Positions 1-8,906 of a stretch of 64,000 nucleotides of DNA are shown here, one piece after another. Both the position numbers and the translations under genes were made by a program. The notes under the pieces are model-generated. The model was not told the DNA's origin. It ran no database searches and saw only the letters and a list, made by a program, of their open reading frames with translations. The DNA comes from Fodinicurvata fenggangensis DSM 21160 (GTDB taxonomy: Bacteria > Pseudomonadota > Alphaproteobacteria > Kiloniellales > DSM-21159): assembly GCF_000686045.1 (NCBI RefSeq), contig NZ_JMLV01000003.1, forward strand, positions 62,001 to 126,000, written 5' to 3'. Each line of letters starts with the position of its first letter. Within the stretch, counting starts at the first letter, position 1.

Positions 1-1215
1 CAGGCGCCCCTTGGCCTGGCAGTGAAGGTGAACGCTTGGTGTGAAACCGCCGGCTACCAACAGGCAGTCGGCTTCGTGACGTTGGCCATTCAGAAGGACG
101 CCCTCGACGCTTGCCTTGCCCTCCACAGCCTGAACGGAAGTTTCCATGCGAACTTCGACGTTATCGGGCAGTGCTGCCTGTGCTTCCGGCCTCAGGTCGG
201 CCAGGACCACCTCCGCGCCAGCTTCCGCGAGCGCGGAGGCAACGGGATAGGCGGTGTCGTTGTTCGTCGCGATCACGATCTTCTGTCCGACCAGGATGTC
301 ATGACGCCTGAGATAGAGCAGAGCTGAATCCGCAGACATGACTCCGGGGCGGTCGTTGTTGTTGAAGACCAATGGGCGTTCGATTGCGCCGGTCGCGATG
401 ACAATCTGCTGTGGCCGGACTCGCCAGAGCCTGTCGGGCTGTCCGCGGCGTCTTTCCCAAAGGCAGACCAGATTGTGATCATAGATGCCATAAGCAGTGG
501 TGGAAGCAAGACGGGTTGCTCCGTGCCCATCGAGCAGCTCCAGGCTTTCCGATATCCACTGCCCGGCGGGTTGCCCTTCAATTACCCCGCCTCTGTGCAG
601 CAGACTGCCGCCCGGTTGATCCTGTTCATCCGCCAGCAGGACATCACGTCCCTCCTGCGCGGCAGCGCGCGCGGCGGCAAGGCCCGCCGGCCCGGCTCCG
701 ATAACGAGCAGGTCGCAGTGAGCCGAGCGTTGGGGGCAGTCGGCCTCCGGTTGTGTTGCGGGGTCCAGGTGTCCCAGGCCCGCCATGGCACGGATGCGCG
801 GTTCGAAGAGGTGCCAGTCCGGCCAGAGAAAAGTCTTGTAGTAGAAACCGGCCGGCAGGAATTGCGAAAAGCGATCCAACAGCCCGTAGCGGTCCTTTTC
901 GGCATCGGGCGAGGTGTTGACGGAACGCACTTCCATGCCGTCCTGCAAGGCGATCGCGGTGGCGCGGCTGTTCGGGGTCCGCTGGCCAGCGTAGGTTATA
1001 TCGACGATGGCATTGGGTTCCTCGGCGCCGGCGCCCCAGAGGCCACGGGGTCTGTGGTACTTGAAGCTGCGTCCCAGGATTCGGACACCATTGGCCAGCA
1101 GGGCAGAGGCCACCGTGTCACCGGCGCGGCCCTTGAGGGTCCGTCCGTCGAAGGTAAAGGAAAGAGACTCGGCTGAGGACTGTTCCGAGGTGCTGTCCAG
1201 GCGCCTGGCCGTCAT
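1..1215 (-). CDS. soxA: Sarcosine oxidase alpha subunit, 3' part outside window
   Basis: Large subunit of heterotetrameric sarcosine oxidase, which demethylates sarcosine to glycine with O2 and passes the methyl group to tetrahydrofolate. The first 405 codons are visible; the rest lies beyond the left edge. Residues about 18-95 form the N-terminal ferredoxin-like domain (FKYHRPRG at 51-58), and a Rossmann dinucleotide motif VIGAGPAGLAAA starts at 171, followed by the pyridine-nucleotide-oxidoreductase-like domain. The missing C-terminal part should hold the GcvT-like folate domain. Its ATG overlaps the soxD stop (ATGA), so translation is coupled. The order soxB-soxD-soxA is the usual one; soxG is expected next, outside the window. 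Confidence 0.93.
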   Translation of the reverse strand, partial: MTARRLDSTSEQSSAESLSFTFDGRTLKGRAGDTVASALLANGVRILGRSFKYHRPRGLWGAGAEEPNAIVDITYAGQRTPNSRATAIALQDGMEVRSVNTSPDAEKDRYGLLDRFSQFLPAGFYYKTFLWPDWHLFEPRIRAMAGLGHLDPATQPEADCPQRSAHCDLLVIGAGPAGLAAARAAAQEGRDVLLADEQDQPGGSLLHRGGVIEGQPAGQWISESLELLDGHGATRLASTTAYGIYDHNLVCLWERRRGQPDRLWRVRPQQIVIATGAIERPLVFNNNDRPGVMSADSALLYLRRHDILVGQKIVIATNNDTAYPVASALAEAGAEVVLADLRPEAQAALPDNVEVRMETSVQAVEGKASVEGVLLNGQRHEADCLLVAGGFTPSVHLHCQAKGRL

Positions 1216-1481
1216 GTCCGCTCCCCGTGGAAGGCTTCGGTCTTGAAGATCTCGTGTGTCACCGTATCGCGCTCCATGACGAAAAACTCGCCGCAGGTCA
1301 GGTGCACCCAGATTTCCCGGGCGCGTCCTTTCTCATTCTTCTCCATGTGCAGGTACTGGGCCCAGCGAACGGGGGATATGTTCTCCGCCGGTTCCGGACG
1401 CTCGTTGCCGGCCTCACCGCCGTAGAAGAATTCCGTTTCGTCGCGTGGCCCGCAGAAGGGGCAGGAAAAACGCTGCATCAT
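1212..1481 (-). CDS. soxD: Sarcosine oxidase delta subunit
   Basis: Small zinc-binding subunit of heterotetrameric sarcosine oxidase, 89 aa, the usual size. The zinc ligands are recognisable: the N-terminal CPFCGPRDETEF segment supplies Cys7 and Cys10, and HLTCGEFF supplies His60 and Cys63. It lies between soxB (6 bp gap) and soxA (ATGA overlap), so the three are one transcript. No separate catalytic role is known for this subunit; it is structural in the complex. Confidence 0.93.
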   Translation of the reverse strand: MMQRFSCPFCGPRDETEFFYGGEAGNERPEPAENISPVRWAQYLHMEKNEKGRAREIWVHLTCGEFFVMERDTVTHEIFKTEAFHGERT

Positions 1482-1487
1482 TGCCTC

Positions 1488-2741
1488 CTAGTGCGCGATG
1501 GCGGCGCCGGCCGCCTCGTCGATCAGCCGCCCGCGCGCGAAGCGATCCAGGTCGAAGGGACGGCTGATTTCGTGGTGTTCCTCGTTGGCCATGAGGTGGG
1601 CCAGTAGCCAGCCGCCAGCCGGAATCGCCTTAAATCCGCCGGTTCCCCAGCCGCCGTTTATGTAAAGGCCGGGCAGGGGGGTGGGGCCGATCACCGGGGA
1701 GGAGTCCGGCACCACGTCCACGATACCGGCCCACTGCCGCAGAAGCTTTAGTTGGCCGAAGGCCGGGAACATCTCGAGCAGACCCGAAAGAATCTCCTCC
1801 TGAAGCGGCGGGTTGCCGCGCTGGCCATAGGACGGGATGCGGTCGAGACCGCCGCCAATCACCAGTTCGCCCTTGTCCGACTGGCTGAGGTAAGTGCCGG
1901 TGCCCATGTAGAGCAGCACCGTGTCGAGGCAGGGCTTGACCGGTTCGGTGACCATTGCCTGCAGGGCGAAGGAGCGGACAGGCAGTTCAAAGCCTGCCAT
2001 TGCGGACAACACGCTGGAATTGCCGGCCACGGCCATGCCGGTGGTGCCCGCGCGGATTTCGCCGCGCGTCGTTTCCACGCCGCTGCAGCGGCCGTTTTCG
2101 ACCAGGAACCCCGTCACCTCGCAGTTCTGGATGATGTCGACGCCCAGCTTGTCGGCCGCCCGAGCATAGCCCCAGGCAACGGCGTCATGGCGGGCCACTC
2201 CGGCCCGGCCTTGCCATATGCCGCCAAAGATGGGGAAGCGGGCGTCGTCGTTCTGGTTGAGCAGGGGGGCGCGTTCCAGAACCTGCTTGCGATTCAACAG
2301 TTCCGCGTCTGTGCCGTTGATCTGCATGGCATTGGTGATCCGTGCGGCCATTTCCATTTCCAGTTCGGAATGGGCCACCACAGCAATACCGCGCTGCGAG
2401 AACATGATGTTGTAATTCAGTTCGCGCGACAGACCTTCATAGAGCTTCAGCGCGAAGTCATAGAGGGCGACGCTTTCCGGATAGAAGTAATTGGAGCGGA
2501 TCACCGTCGTGTTGCGGCCGGTGTTGCCGCCACCGATCCATCCCTTTTCAACCAGGCCGACTCGCTTGAGCCCGTGGTTCCGGGCAAGGTAGTAGGCCGT
2601 GGCAAGTCCATGACCGCCACCGCCTATGACAAGGGCATCGTAGGAAGGCTTGGGGTCCGCATCCTGCCAGGCTGGTGCCCAGCCTGTATGCCCCTTCAGC
2701 CCTTCCTTGAACAACTGGAATGCAGAGTATGTACTGGGCAA
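1488..2741 (-). CDS. soxB: Sarcosine oxidase beta subunit
   Basis: FAD/FMN subunit that carries the sarcosine-oxidising site, 417 aa, family-typical length. The N-terminus (YSAFQLFKEGLKGHTGW) matches the soxB style and precedes the FAD-binding motif VIGGGGHGLATAYYLA at about 38-53. The C-terminal GGWGTGGFKAIPAGG stretch is the usual second flavin-contact region of DAO-fold proteins. The start used is TTG with AGGGAAAG upstream; no better ATG lies nearby. It is first in the soxBDA operon, divergent from a TRAP transporter. The shared intergenic region holds a TetR-type palindrome. Confidence 0.94.
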   Translation of the reverse strand: MPSTYSAFQLFKEGLKGHTGWAPAWQDADPKPSYDALVIGGGGHGLATAYYLARNHGLKRVGLVEKGWIGGGNTGRNTTVIRSNYFYPESVALYDFALKLYEGLSRELNYNIMFSQRGIAVVAHSELEMEMAARITNAMQINGTDAELLNRKQVLERAPLLNQNDDARFPIFGGIWQGRAGVARHDAVAWGYARAADKLGVDIIQNCEVTGFLVENGRCSGVETTRGEIRAGTTGMAVAGNSSVLSAMAGFELPVRSFALQAMVTEPVKPCLDTVLLYMGTGTYLSQSDKGELVIGGGLDRIPSYGQRGNPPLQEEILSGLLEMFPAFGQLKLLRQWAGIVDVVPDSSPVIGPTPLPGLYINGGWGTGGFKAIPAGGWLLAHLMANEEHHEISRPFDLDRFARGRLIDEAAGAAIAH

Positions 2742-2776
2742 GAATCTTTCCCTGCTGCCGTTTCATTTGCTAGGCA

Positions 2777-2811
2777 TTGACATAGACAATACCCTGGACA
2801 CTAATGTCCAG
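2777..2811 (+). promoter_or_regulatory. TRAP operon promoter with TetR-type operator
   Basis: TTGACA at 2777-2782 and ACTAAT at 2800-2805 (17-bp spacer) make a plausible sigma70 promoter reading toward the TRAP genes. A perfect inverted repeat CTGGACA-CTAA-TGTCCAG at 2794-2811 overlaps the -10. A close copy (15 of 18 bases) is at 6354-6371, between the TetR gene and the dimethylglycine dehydrogenase-type gene. That recurrence, both times in a divergent promoter region of this cluster, suggests the operator of the TetR protein at 5668-6309. The sequence match is seen; regulator assignment is inference. Confidence 0.6.
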
Positions 2812-2867
2812 ACCAAATTTCCTGCTTGGTTGCAGGCTGTGAGGCTAACAAAGGGGAGACGTAAATC

Positions 2868-3866
2868 ATGATCAAGACCATTTCCACTTTCGCACTGGCG
2901 GCCGGAACCGCCCTGGCATTCAGCATGAGTGCCGCTGGTGCGGAAACACTCCGACTGGCAACGGATTCCGGAGCCGAAGGATCACCCACTGCAAAGTCCA
3001 TGGAACAGTGGGGCAGCCTTATTGAAGAGGGTACGAACGGCGAACTTGAAGTCGATATCTTCTATCAGAACGAGCTCGGCGGACAGCAGGAGGTTTTCGA
3101 CCTTTTCGTGGCCGGCGACGTCGACATGATGATCAACTGGCCCATGACGTCCTATGACCAGCGCATCGCCATCGTCTATGCACCCTACATGGTCTTTTCC
3201 TGGGAAGAGGCAAAGGAAGCCTACGAGCCCGGTGGCTGGATCAACGAGATGATGGACGGCATCTACCAGGATAACGGTCTGAAGTTCTTTGGTGCCTGGC
3301 CGGAAGGGTTCAATGGTGTGGCCACCAAGGGCGAATATGCCACCACGATCGAAAAGGCGGGCGATCTCAAGGTTAGGGTTCCCCCTGCATTTCCTCATGC
3401 AGAGACAGTGCAGGCCATGGGCTATGATACGGCGACCATCGACTGGAGCGAGGTCTTCACGGCCATTGAGACCGGCGTGGTCGATGGGGATGCTGCCAAT
3501 GTCATCTATTGGGATTACGAGTATTTCCGCGATACGCTCGATTACTACGTACGCACCAAGCATGCCTTCATCACAGGCGTGATTTCGATGAACCTGCAAA
3601 GCTGGGACGACCTGAGCGAAGAGCACCAGCAGGTCGTCCAGGAGGCCGCCGTCACGGTCATGGAAGACCACTTCGAGGCCGCTCAGGAGATCGACCAGTC
3701 CTATGTGGAGAAGGCCGAGGAAGCCGGCATGACCTACATCGAACCCAGTGACGAGGAGATCAAGGCACTGGCAGAAGCCGTCCGAGCCGAAGTCTGGCCG
3801 CAGATGGAGGAAGAGGTCGGCAGTGAGATCATGGACACCGTTCGTGAGAATGCTTCTGAACTCTGA
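2868..3866 (+). CDS. TRAP transporter substrate-binding protein (DctP family)
   Basis: Periplasmic solute receptor of a tripartite ATP-independent transporter, 332 aa. A signal peptide is clear (positively charged start, hydrophobic core, cleavage after AAGA near residue 25). DctP-fold landmarks include the LKVRVPP segment near residue 165, where the family normally places the carboxylate-binding arginine, and the downstream ETGVVDGDAANVIYW stretch. It is first of three genes (receptor, small and large membrane subunits). Its position between soxBDA and a dimethylglycine/sarcosine dehydrogenase, under what looks like a shared operator, suggests an N-methylated amino acid or related ligand. 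That ligand is inference; DctP proteins usually bind organic acids. Confidence 0.92.
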   Translation: MIKTISTFALAAGTALAFSMSAAGAETLRLATDSGAEGSPTAKSMEQWGSLIEEGTNGELEVDIFYQNELGGQQEVFDLFVAGDVDMMINWPMTSYDQRIAIVYAPYMVFSWEEAKEAYEPGGWINEMMDGIYQDNGLKFFGAWPEGFNGVATKGEYATTIEKAGDLKVRVPPAFPHAETVQAMGYDTATIDWSEVFTAIETGVVDGDAANVIYWDYEYFRDTLDYYVRTKHAFITGVISMNLQSWDDLSEEHQQVVQEAAVTVMEDHFEAAQEIDQSYVEKAEEAGMTYIEPSDEEIKALAEAVRAEVWPQMEEEVGSEIMDTVRENASEL

Positions 3867-3874
3867 TTTCGGGG

Positions 3875-4387
3875 TTGTTGGTTCCAGTGCTTGAACGTCT
3901 GGACAGAGGGATCGCCACGGCATTGAATGCCGTGGCGATCCTGTGCAGCTTCCTGGTGACGGGCTTGCTGTTTCTTCTGGTTCTGACCCGTTATGTCCTG
4001 GGCTGGAACTTCTCGGCAGCCCATGATCTCAGTCTGCTCGCGGCCATGTTTCTCTACATGACGGGTGCATTGATCGCGTCACGGCGCATGGAGCACCTGA
4101 CTGTGGATTATCTCCCCTCACGTCTGACCAGACCGAGAAGCAAGGCTTTGCACAAGATCCTGATCGCTGCGATCACGACGGTGATCTGTGCCCTGTTCGT
4201 CTATTGGGGGTACGAAATGTTTGCCTGGGGGTTGCAACGGCCGCAGACGACTCCCGCACTCCGGCTTCCACTCTGGATCCCGCAGCTCTCGATCATGATT
4301 GCGGCCATAGGCTGTTTTGCCTATGCCGTGCGGGACCTTCTGCATGGCCTTCGTGACCTGAGGCAAGCGCAAGACCAGGAGAGTTGA
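3875..4387 (+). CDS. TRAP transporter small membrane subunit (DctQ family)
   Basis: Four-helix inner-membrane subunit, about 170 aa, with hydrophobic segments near residues 15-40, 50-70, 90-112 and 130-150, the DctQ pattern. The reading frame opens with two consecutive TTG codons and a GTG shortly after, with no ATG; the exact start (3875, 3878 or 3887) is uncertain. The downstream dctM begins directly after its stop (TGA then ATG with no gap), indicating translational coupling. Confidence 0.88.
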   Translation: MLVPVLERLDRGIATALNAVAILCSFLVTGLLFLLVLTRYVLGWNFSAAHDLSLLAAMFLYMTGALIASRRMEHLTVDYLPSRLTRPRSKALHKILIAAITTVICALFVYWGYEMFAWGLQRPQTTPALRLPLWIPQLSIMIAAIGCFAYAVRDLLHGLRDLRQAQDQES

Positions 4388-5674
4388 ATGGAAGGGCTTT
4401 TGGCCATTGGCCTGCTCGTCGTTCTGATGGGCATGGGCGTTCCCGTTGCCTGGTCCTTTGCCGGCACCCTGGCCTATCTCGTGTATATCTATGATGCGAA
4501 CCTGAGCACGCTCTTGCTCCAGGGGTTCCGTTCGCTCAATTCCATTGTCCTCCTGGCCCTGCCGCTGTTCGTACTGACAGGCTACCTGATGCAATCCGGC
4601 GGATTGGCGAGGCGCATCGTCAATTTCATCGAGGTCATCGTTGGCAGGCGCCGCGGCGGTTTCGGGACATCCCTGGTCCTGAGTTCGGGCATTTTCGGGG
4701 CCATCGCCGGAACGGCGACGGCTGCTGTTGCCTCGATCGGCACGATCATGGTCGACCCGCTGGAAAAACGCGGTTATCCACGTGGATACACGGCTTCCCT
4801 TCTCGGTGTGTCGTCGTTGCTGGGGATTCTTATCCCGCCGTCTATCACGATGATCCTCTTCGCTGTCGTGACACGGCAGTCCGTTGCGGCCTGTTTTGCC
4901 GCCACCATCGGGCCCGCCTTGCTGCTCATTGCCGGGCTGACCCTGTTCAACCGCTTTGCCGCCGGTCGGCTGTTCACCGAGGTGAACACGGAAGACGTTC
5001 AGCAGGGACAACGCGGGAAAGCGGTCCTGAGCGCGCTGCCGGCCTTGATGCTGCCCGTCATCATTCTGGGCGGCATCTATGGCGGTGTTTTCACACCAAC
5101 AGAAGCCGCGGCTGTTGCCGCCGTTGCCGCGCTGATCGTTGGCGCCTTCATCTATCGGGACCTGACCTGGAAGAGCCTGGGCCGCAGCGTGATTTCAGCG
5201 ACGGAGACGACTGGCACGATTATCCTGATTCTGCTGTTTTCCTTCATGATCAGCCGCATCCTGGCTTTCGAGCGGGTTCCCCAGGACCTGACCGAGGCAA
5301 TTGCAAGCTTCGCAGTGAATCCCTTCTGGACCCTCATTCTGGTGAATGCCGTGCTGGTGGTTGCCGGGGCCTTGATGGACGATGTCTCGGTGACGGTGGT
5401 GATTGCACCGCTGTTCATGCCGGTGGTGACATCAGTCGGGGTCGAGCCTCTGCACTATGCGGCCATCGTCGGGACCTCCGTGGTCATCGGAGCCAACACG
5501 CCTCCGGTGGCGCCGATTCTCTATATGTCCTGCCGGATCAGCAAGGTACAGATACACAGGGCCATAGGGCCGGTCCTGATGCTGTTGGGTAGCGTGGCCC
5601 TGCCGGTCATGCTGGTGACAACCTTCTGGCCAACCCTGTCCCTATTTTTCCCCAAACTTTTCGGGTTCTACTGA
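4388..5674 (+). CDS. TRAP transporter large permease subunit (DctM family)
   Basis: Twelve-helix sodium-coupled transport subunit, 428 aa, normal length. Typical DctM features are the early VLMGMGVPVAWSFAG segment, GAIAGTATAAVASIGTIM, LIPPSITMI, and the conserved GGIYGGVFTPTEAAAVA repeat near residue 225. It completes a receptor-Q-M operon. The 3' end overlaps the convergent TetR gene by 7 bp. Confidence 0.95.
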   Translation: MEGLLAIGLLVVLMGMGVPVAWSFAGTLAYLVYIYDANLSTLLLQGFRSLNSIVLLALPLFVLTGYLMQSGGLARRIVNFIEVIVGRRRGGFGTSLVLSSGIFGAIAGTATAAVASIGTIMVDPLEKRGYPRGYTASLLGVSSLLGILIPPSITMILFAVVTRQSVAACFAATIGPALLLIAGLTLFNRFAAGRLFTEVNTEDVQQGQRGKAVLSALPALMLPVIILGGIYGGVFTPTEAAAVAAVAALIVGAFIYRDLTWKSLGRSVISATETTGTIILILLFSFMISRILAFERVPQDLTEAIASFAVNPFWTLILVNAVLVVAGALMDDVSVTVVIAPLFMPVVTSVGVEPLHYAAIVGTSVVIGANTPPVAPILYMSCRISKVQIHRAIGPVLMLLGSVALPVMLVTTFWPTLSLFFPKLFGFY

Positions 5675-6309
5675 GCCGGTGTGACGGCGCCGTTCTTCAG
5701 GAAGGTGTGGAAATCACTGATTTCCTGCTGTGTGGGTTCAAGCCCGGTGAAGCAGTACAGGTAGCTGGCCAGGTAGGACAGGCGGGTCTCCATCGGTTCG
5801 TCTATCTCGAGTGAATAGTAGCCGATCTGCATGAAATAAAGGACACGGGCGCGGATGAAGGCCTCTTCTTCCGGGTAGCCATGCCGCCGGAACATGCGGG
5901 TCAAGGCGTTCATGCGCCGGTCATCCCCGTCATCGACGACTTTGCGAACCTCGCTCGACCGGCGCGCCCAGTCCCGCACGGCTATATCCAGGCGCGGATC
6001 GAACAGTTCCTCATTCACCCAGCATTCGAAGATGTTGAGAACGCTGCGGCAGGCGCTTTCGGCGGGTCTTTCGGCACGCTCGAGCAGAGAACGGGTGTTC
6101 AGGTCCCGCCAGTACGTCAGGAGCTGGTCCAGAAGGTCCTGCCGGCTCTTGAAGAACCAGTAGAAGCTGGACCGGGAAACCCCCAAGTTGCGCGCGATTA
6201 CCTGAACCTTGACGCGATCGATTCCCTCGGAAACCAGGATTTCGACCGCCGCCTTCAGCCAGTCCCGTTTGGACGTCCTGAGCGACTCCGCCTTGGTATC
6301 CATCATCAT
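5668..6309 (-). CDS. TetR-family transcriptional regulator
   Basis: 213-aa one-component repressor. The N-terminal helix-turn-helix lies around residues 30-58, with the recognition part NLGVSRSSFYWFFKSRQDLL typical of TetR proteins. The rest is an all-helical ligand and dimer domain without recognisable specificity. It is divergent from the flavoprotein gene at 6434. Upstream of its own start lies the palindrome 6354-6371, which recurs upstream of the TRAP operon. It probably senses an intermediate of dimethylglycine/sarcosine turnover and controls the sox, TRAP and dehydrogenase genes (inference from position and operator copies). Confidence 0.9.
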   Translation of the reverse strand: MMMDTKAESLRTSKRDWLKAAVEILVSEGIDRVKVQVIARNLGVSRSSFYWFFKSRQDLLDQLLTYWRDLNTRSLLERAERPAESACRSVLNIFECWVNEELFDPRLDIAVRDWARRSSEVRKVVDDGDDRRMNALTRMFRRHGYPEEEAFIRARVLYFMQIGYYSLEIDEPMETRLSYLASYLYCFTGLEPTQQEISDFHTFLKNGAVTPAQ

Positions 6310-6353
6310 GACGAGCGACCTTTCAGAAGAGTCTCATGCACCTGGGGTATCTT

Positions 6354-6371
6354 CTGTACACTTATGTCTAG
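6354..6371. promoter_or_regulatory. TetR-type operator, second copy
   Basis: CTGTACACTTATGTCTAG matches the palindrome at 2794-2811 at 15 of 18 positions, and the two following bases (AC) also agree. It lies between tetR (start 6309, minus) and the plus-strand flavoprotein gene (start 6434), where one bound repressor could act on both promoters. Confidence 0.6.
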
Positions 6372-6433
6372 ACGCTGGCATGGCTACTCCTTAGGCTATC
6401 GAGAAGGCTTCGTTCTATTGGAGGGGGACAGGG

Positions 6434-8848
6434 ATGAAAACGCAATATCGGGTTGTTGTCATAGGCGGTGGTGTCGTTGGCGCATCCGTACTTTATCACC
6501 TTTCGAAATTCGGCTGGACAGACGTCGCGCTGATCGAGCGCGAGGTGTTGACGGCTGGGTCCAGCTGGCACGCCGCCGGCGGTTTTCATGCCCTGAATGC
6601 CGATCCCAATATTGCAGCTCTTCAGTCCTATACCATCGACCTCTTGAGCGAGGTGGGCGAGGAATCCGGTCTTGATATCGGCATGCATATGACCGGCGGA
6701 ATTTCCGTGGCCAGTGCACCGGCGCGCTGGGAATGGCTGCAGTCCGCCTATCGCACATTCCAGACCATGGGAATCGAGGATGTCCACCTGGTGGGGCCAG
6801 AGGAGATCAAGAAGGCCTGCCCGGTGATTTCCACCGAAGGCATCCTGGGCGGTCTGTTGGCCGAACGTGAGGGATATATCGATCCGTCAGGGGTGGTGCA
6901 TGCCTATGCCAAGGCCGCGCGCCAGCGCGGGGCCGAGGTGATCGAGCACAATCGGGTCCTTGAGTTGAATCAGCGCGCAGATCTCAGCTGGGACGTGGTG
7001 ACCGAGAAGGGAACCATCCAGGCCGAGCACGTGGTCAATGCCGGCGGGCTCTGGGCCAAGCAGGTCGGTCGCATGGTCGGCCTCGAACTGCCGGTGACAC
7101 CTCTGGAGCATCACTATCTCGTCACGGACAACATTCCCGAGGTCGAAGAGCTGGATCGGGAACTGCCCCTGATCGTCGACCTGGAGGGCTTTACCTACAT
7201 GCGCCAGGAGCAGAAGGGCATGCTTCTGGGCATCTACGAGCTGAACTACAAGCACTGGAATATGGATGGAGCGCCCTGGAATTACGGCATCGAGTTGATC
7301 CAGGAAGACATCGACCGCATCTCCGAAGAGCTCTCCATGGGTTTCCAGCGCTATCCCTGCCTGGAAGAGGTGGGCATCAAGCGCTGGGTGAACGGCGCCT
7401 TTACCTTCTCGCCCGATGGCAATCCCCTGGTTGGCCCTGTGCGCGGCTTGCCCAACTACTGGCTGGCCTGCGGTGTCATGGCTGGCTTCCTGCAGGGCGG
7501 CGGTGTCGGCAAATCGCTGGCCGAGTGGATGATCCAGGGCGAGCCGAAAAGCGACATCTTCGGCATGGACATTGCGCGCTACGGCGAGTTTGCCTCGAAC
7601 AAGGAGTATATCCGCCAGACCACAGGACAGTTCTATTCCCGCCGATTCGTGATGACCTATCCCAATGAGCAGCTTCCGGCTGGGCGGCCGCTGCGCAAGT
7701 CACCGGCCTACGACGCCATGACGGCGAACGGCGCGCGCTGGGGCTGCACCTGGGGCCTGGAGGTTCCGATCTATTTCGCGCCGCAGGATTTCGAGGAGAC
7801 ACCGACCCTGCGGCGTTCCAACGCCTTCGACATCGTCGGCAAGGAGTGCCGCGCCGTGCGCGAGGGCGTCGGCCTGATCGATATCTCCGCTTTTGCGCGT
7901 TACGAGGTGACCGGCCCCCGGGCGGAGGCCTGGTTGGACCGAATCTTCGCCAGCCGGCTGCCTGCTCCGGGGCGGACACGTCTGGCGCCGATGCTGGGAC
8001 ATGACGGCCGGCTGAAAGGGGACCTCACGCTGTTCAATCGAGGTGATGGGCACTGGTGGATCCTGGGGTCCTATTACCTGCGCGAATGGCACATGCGGTG
8101 GTTCGAGGATCATCTTGAAGACGGCGTAATGGTGCAGGACATCTCGGATGCCGTCGTCGGTTTCTCCATAACGGGGCCCAATGCGCGCACGCTTCTGGAA
8201 CGCGTGACTCACGAGGATGTCAGCAATGCCGGCTTCCCCTTCATGTCCTGCCGGCCCATGGACATAGGGCTCAATCGCGTTCTTGCCGCGCGCCTGTCGG
8301 TTACGGGCGAGCTTGGATTTGAATTGCACTGCGATGCCACCGAGCATGTGACCTTGCGCGAAACCTTGAGGGCAGCGGGGAAGGACATTGGACTTTCAGA
8401 GTTCGGGTTCCAGGCCCTGAATGCCCTGCGTCTGGAGAAGAGTTTCGGGATCTGGGCGTGCGAATTCACCCAGGGCTATACGGCCGGCATGACCGGGCTG
8501 GATCGCTGGATATCCTTCGACAAGGGCGACTTCATCGGACGAGAGGCTGCCCTGAAGGAGAAGGAGGGCGGTGGTCCGAAAGAGATCCTCGTGACACTGG
8601 AGATCGAGGCAAAGGATGCCGATGCCTCGGGCTTCGAGCCGGTCTGGCAGGGTGACAGGCGTGTCGGGTTCATCACGTCCGGGGGCTACGGACACACGGT
8701 CGGCAAGAGCCTGGCCATGGCGCTGGTGGACCGGGATGCCGCGGAGGCCGGTAGCGAGATGTCCACCCATATCGTCGGGGAAGAGAGGCCGGCGCATGTC
8801 ATTGCGCCTTCGCCTCATGATCCGGAAGGAAACAGGATGCGCAGCTGA
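6434..8848 (+). CDS. Dimethylglycine/sarcosine dehydrogenase-type flavoprotein (DAO-GcvT fusion)
   Basis: 804-aa FAD enzyme that oxidatively demethylates an N-methyl amino acid and can hand the methyl group to tetrahydrofolate. Domains: DAO-type FAD fold at about 5-370 with VVVIGGGVVGASV at 7-19; TAGSSWHAAGG at 40-50, whose His47 is placed like the covalent-FAD histidine of dimethylglycine dehydrogenase; central FAO_M domain at about 372-430; aminomethyltransferase GcvT domain at about 430-690; GcvT C-terminal barrel to the end (GYGHTVGKSLAMALVD). Whether the substrate is dimethylglycine or sarcosine cannot be read from sequence. It is divergent from tetR, and shares a putative operator with the sox/TRAP promoter region, which fits dimethylglycine to sarcosine to glycine. 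Confidence 0.9.
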   Translation: MKTQYRVVVIGGGVVGASVLYHLSKFGWTDVALIEREVLTAGSSWHAAGGFHALNADPNIAALQSYTIDLLSEVGEESGLDIGMHMTGGISVASAPARWEWLQSAYRTFQTMGIEDVHLVGPEEIKKACPVISTEGILGGLLAEREGYIDPSGVVHAYAKAARQRGAEVIEHNRVLELNQRADLSWDVVTEKGTIQAEHVVNAGGLWAKQVGRMVGLELPVTPLEHHYLVTDNIPEVEELDRELPLIVDLEGFTYMRQEQKGMLLGIYELNYKHWNMDGAPWNYGIELIQEDIDRISEELSMGFQRYPCLEEVGIKRWVNGAFTFSPDGNPLVGPVRGLPNYWLACGVMAGFLQGGGVGKSLAEWMIQGEPKSDIFGMDIARYGEFASNKEYIRQTTGQFYSRRFVMTYPNEQLPAGRPLRKSPAYDAMTANGARWGCTWGLEVPIYFAPQDFEETPTLRRSNAFDIVGKECRAVREGVGLIDISAFARYEVTGPRAEAWLDRIFASRLPAPGRTRLAPMLGHDGRLKGDLTLFNRGDGHWWILGSYYLREWHMRWFEDHLEDGVMVQDISDAVVGFSITGPNARTLLERVTHEDVSNAGFPFMSCRPMDIGLNRVLAARLSVTGELGFELHCDATEHVTLRETLRAAGKDIGLSEFGFQALNALRLEKSFGIWACEFTQGYTAGMTGLDRWISFDKGDFIGREAALKEKEGGGPKEILVTLEIEAKDADASGFEPVWQGDRRVGFITSGGYGHTVGKSLAMALVDRDAAEAGSEMSTHIVGEERPAHVIAPSPHDPEGNRMRS

Positions 8849-8871
8849 GATGGAAGGTAAGCGTATTCTGG

Positions 8872-8906
8872 GGCCGGAGGTCTGCAAAATCTGCGGATCT
8901 CCGGCC
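8872..8906. terminator. Possible hairpin downstream of flavoprotein gene
   Basis: Perfect 8-bp arms GGCCGGAG (8872-8879) and CTCCGGCC (8899-8906) around a 19-nt loop, 24 bp past the stop. Only a short T-containing tail follows, so it may be a weak terminator or an mRNA-end stabiliser. Confidence 0.4.

Noticed and set aside
1752-2780. 342-aa plus-strand open frame
   Set aside because: Antisense of soxB; composition is typical of a shadow frame with many His/Gly/Ala and no motifs.
4118-5011. 297-aa minus-strand open frame
   Set aside because: Antisense across dctQ and dctM; highly charged low-complexity translation with no recognisable domain.
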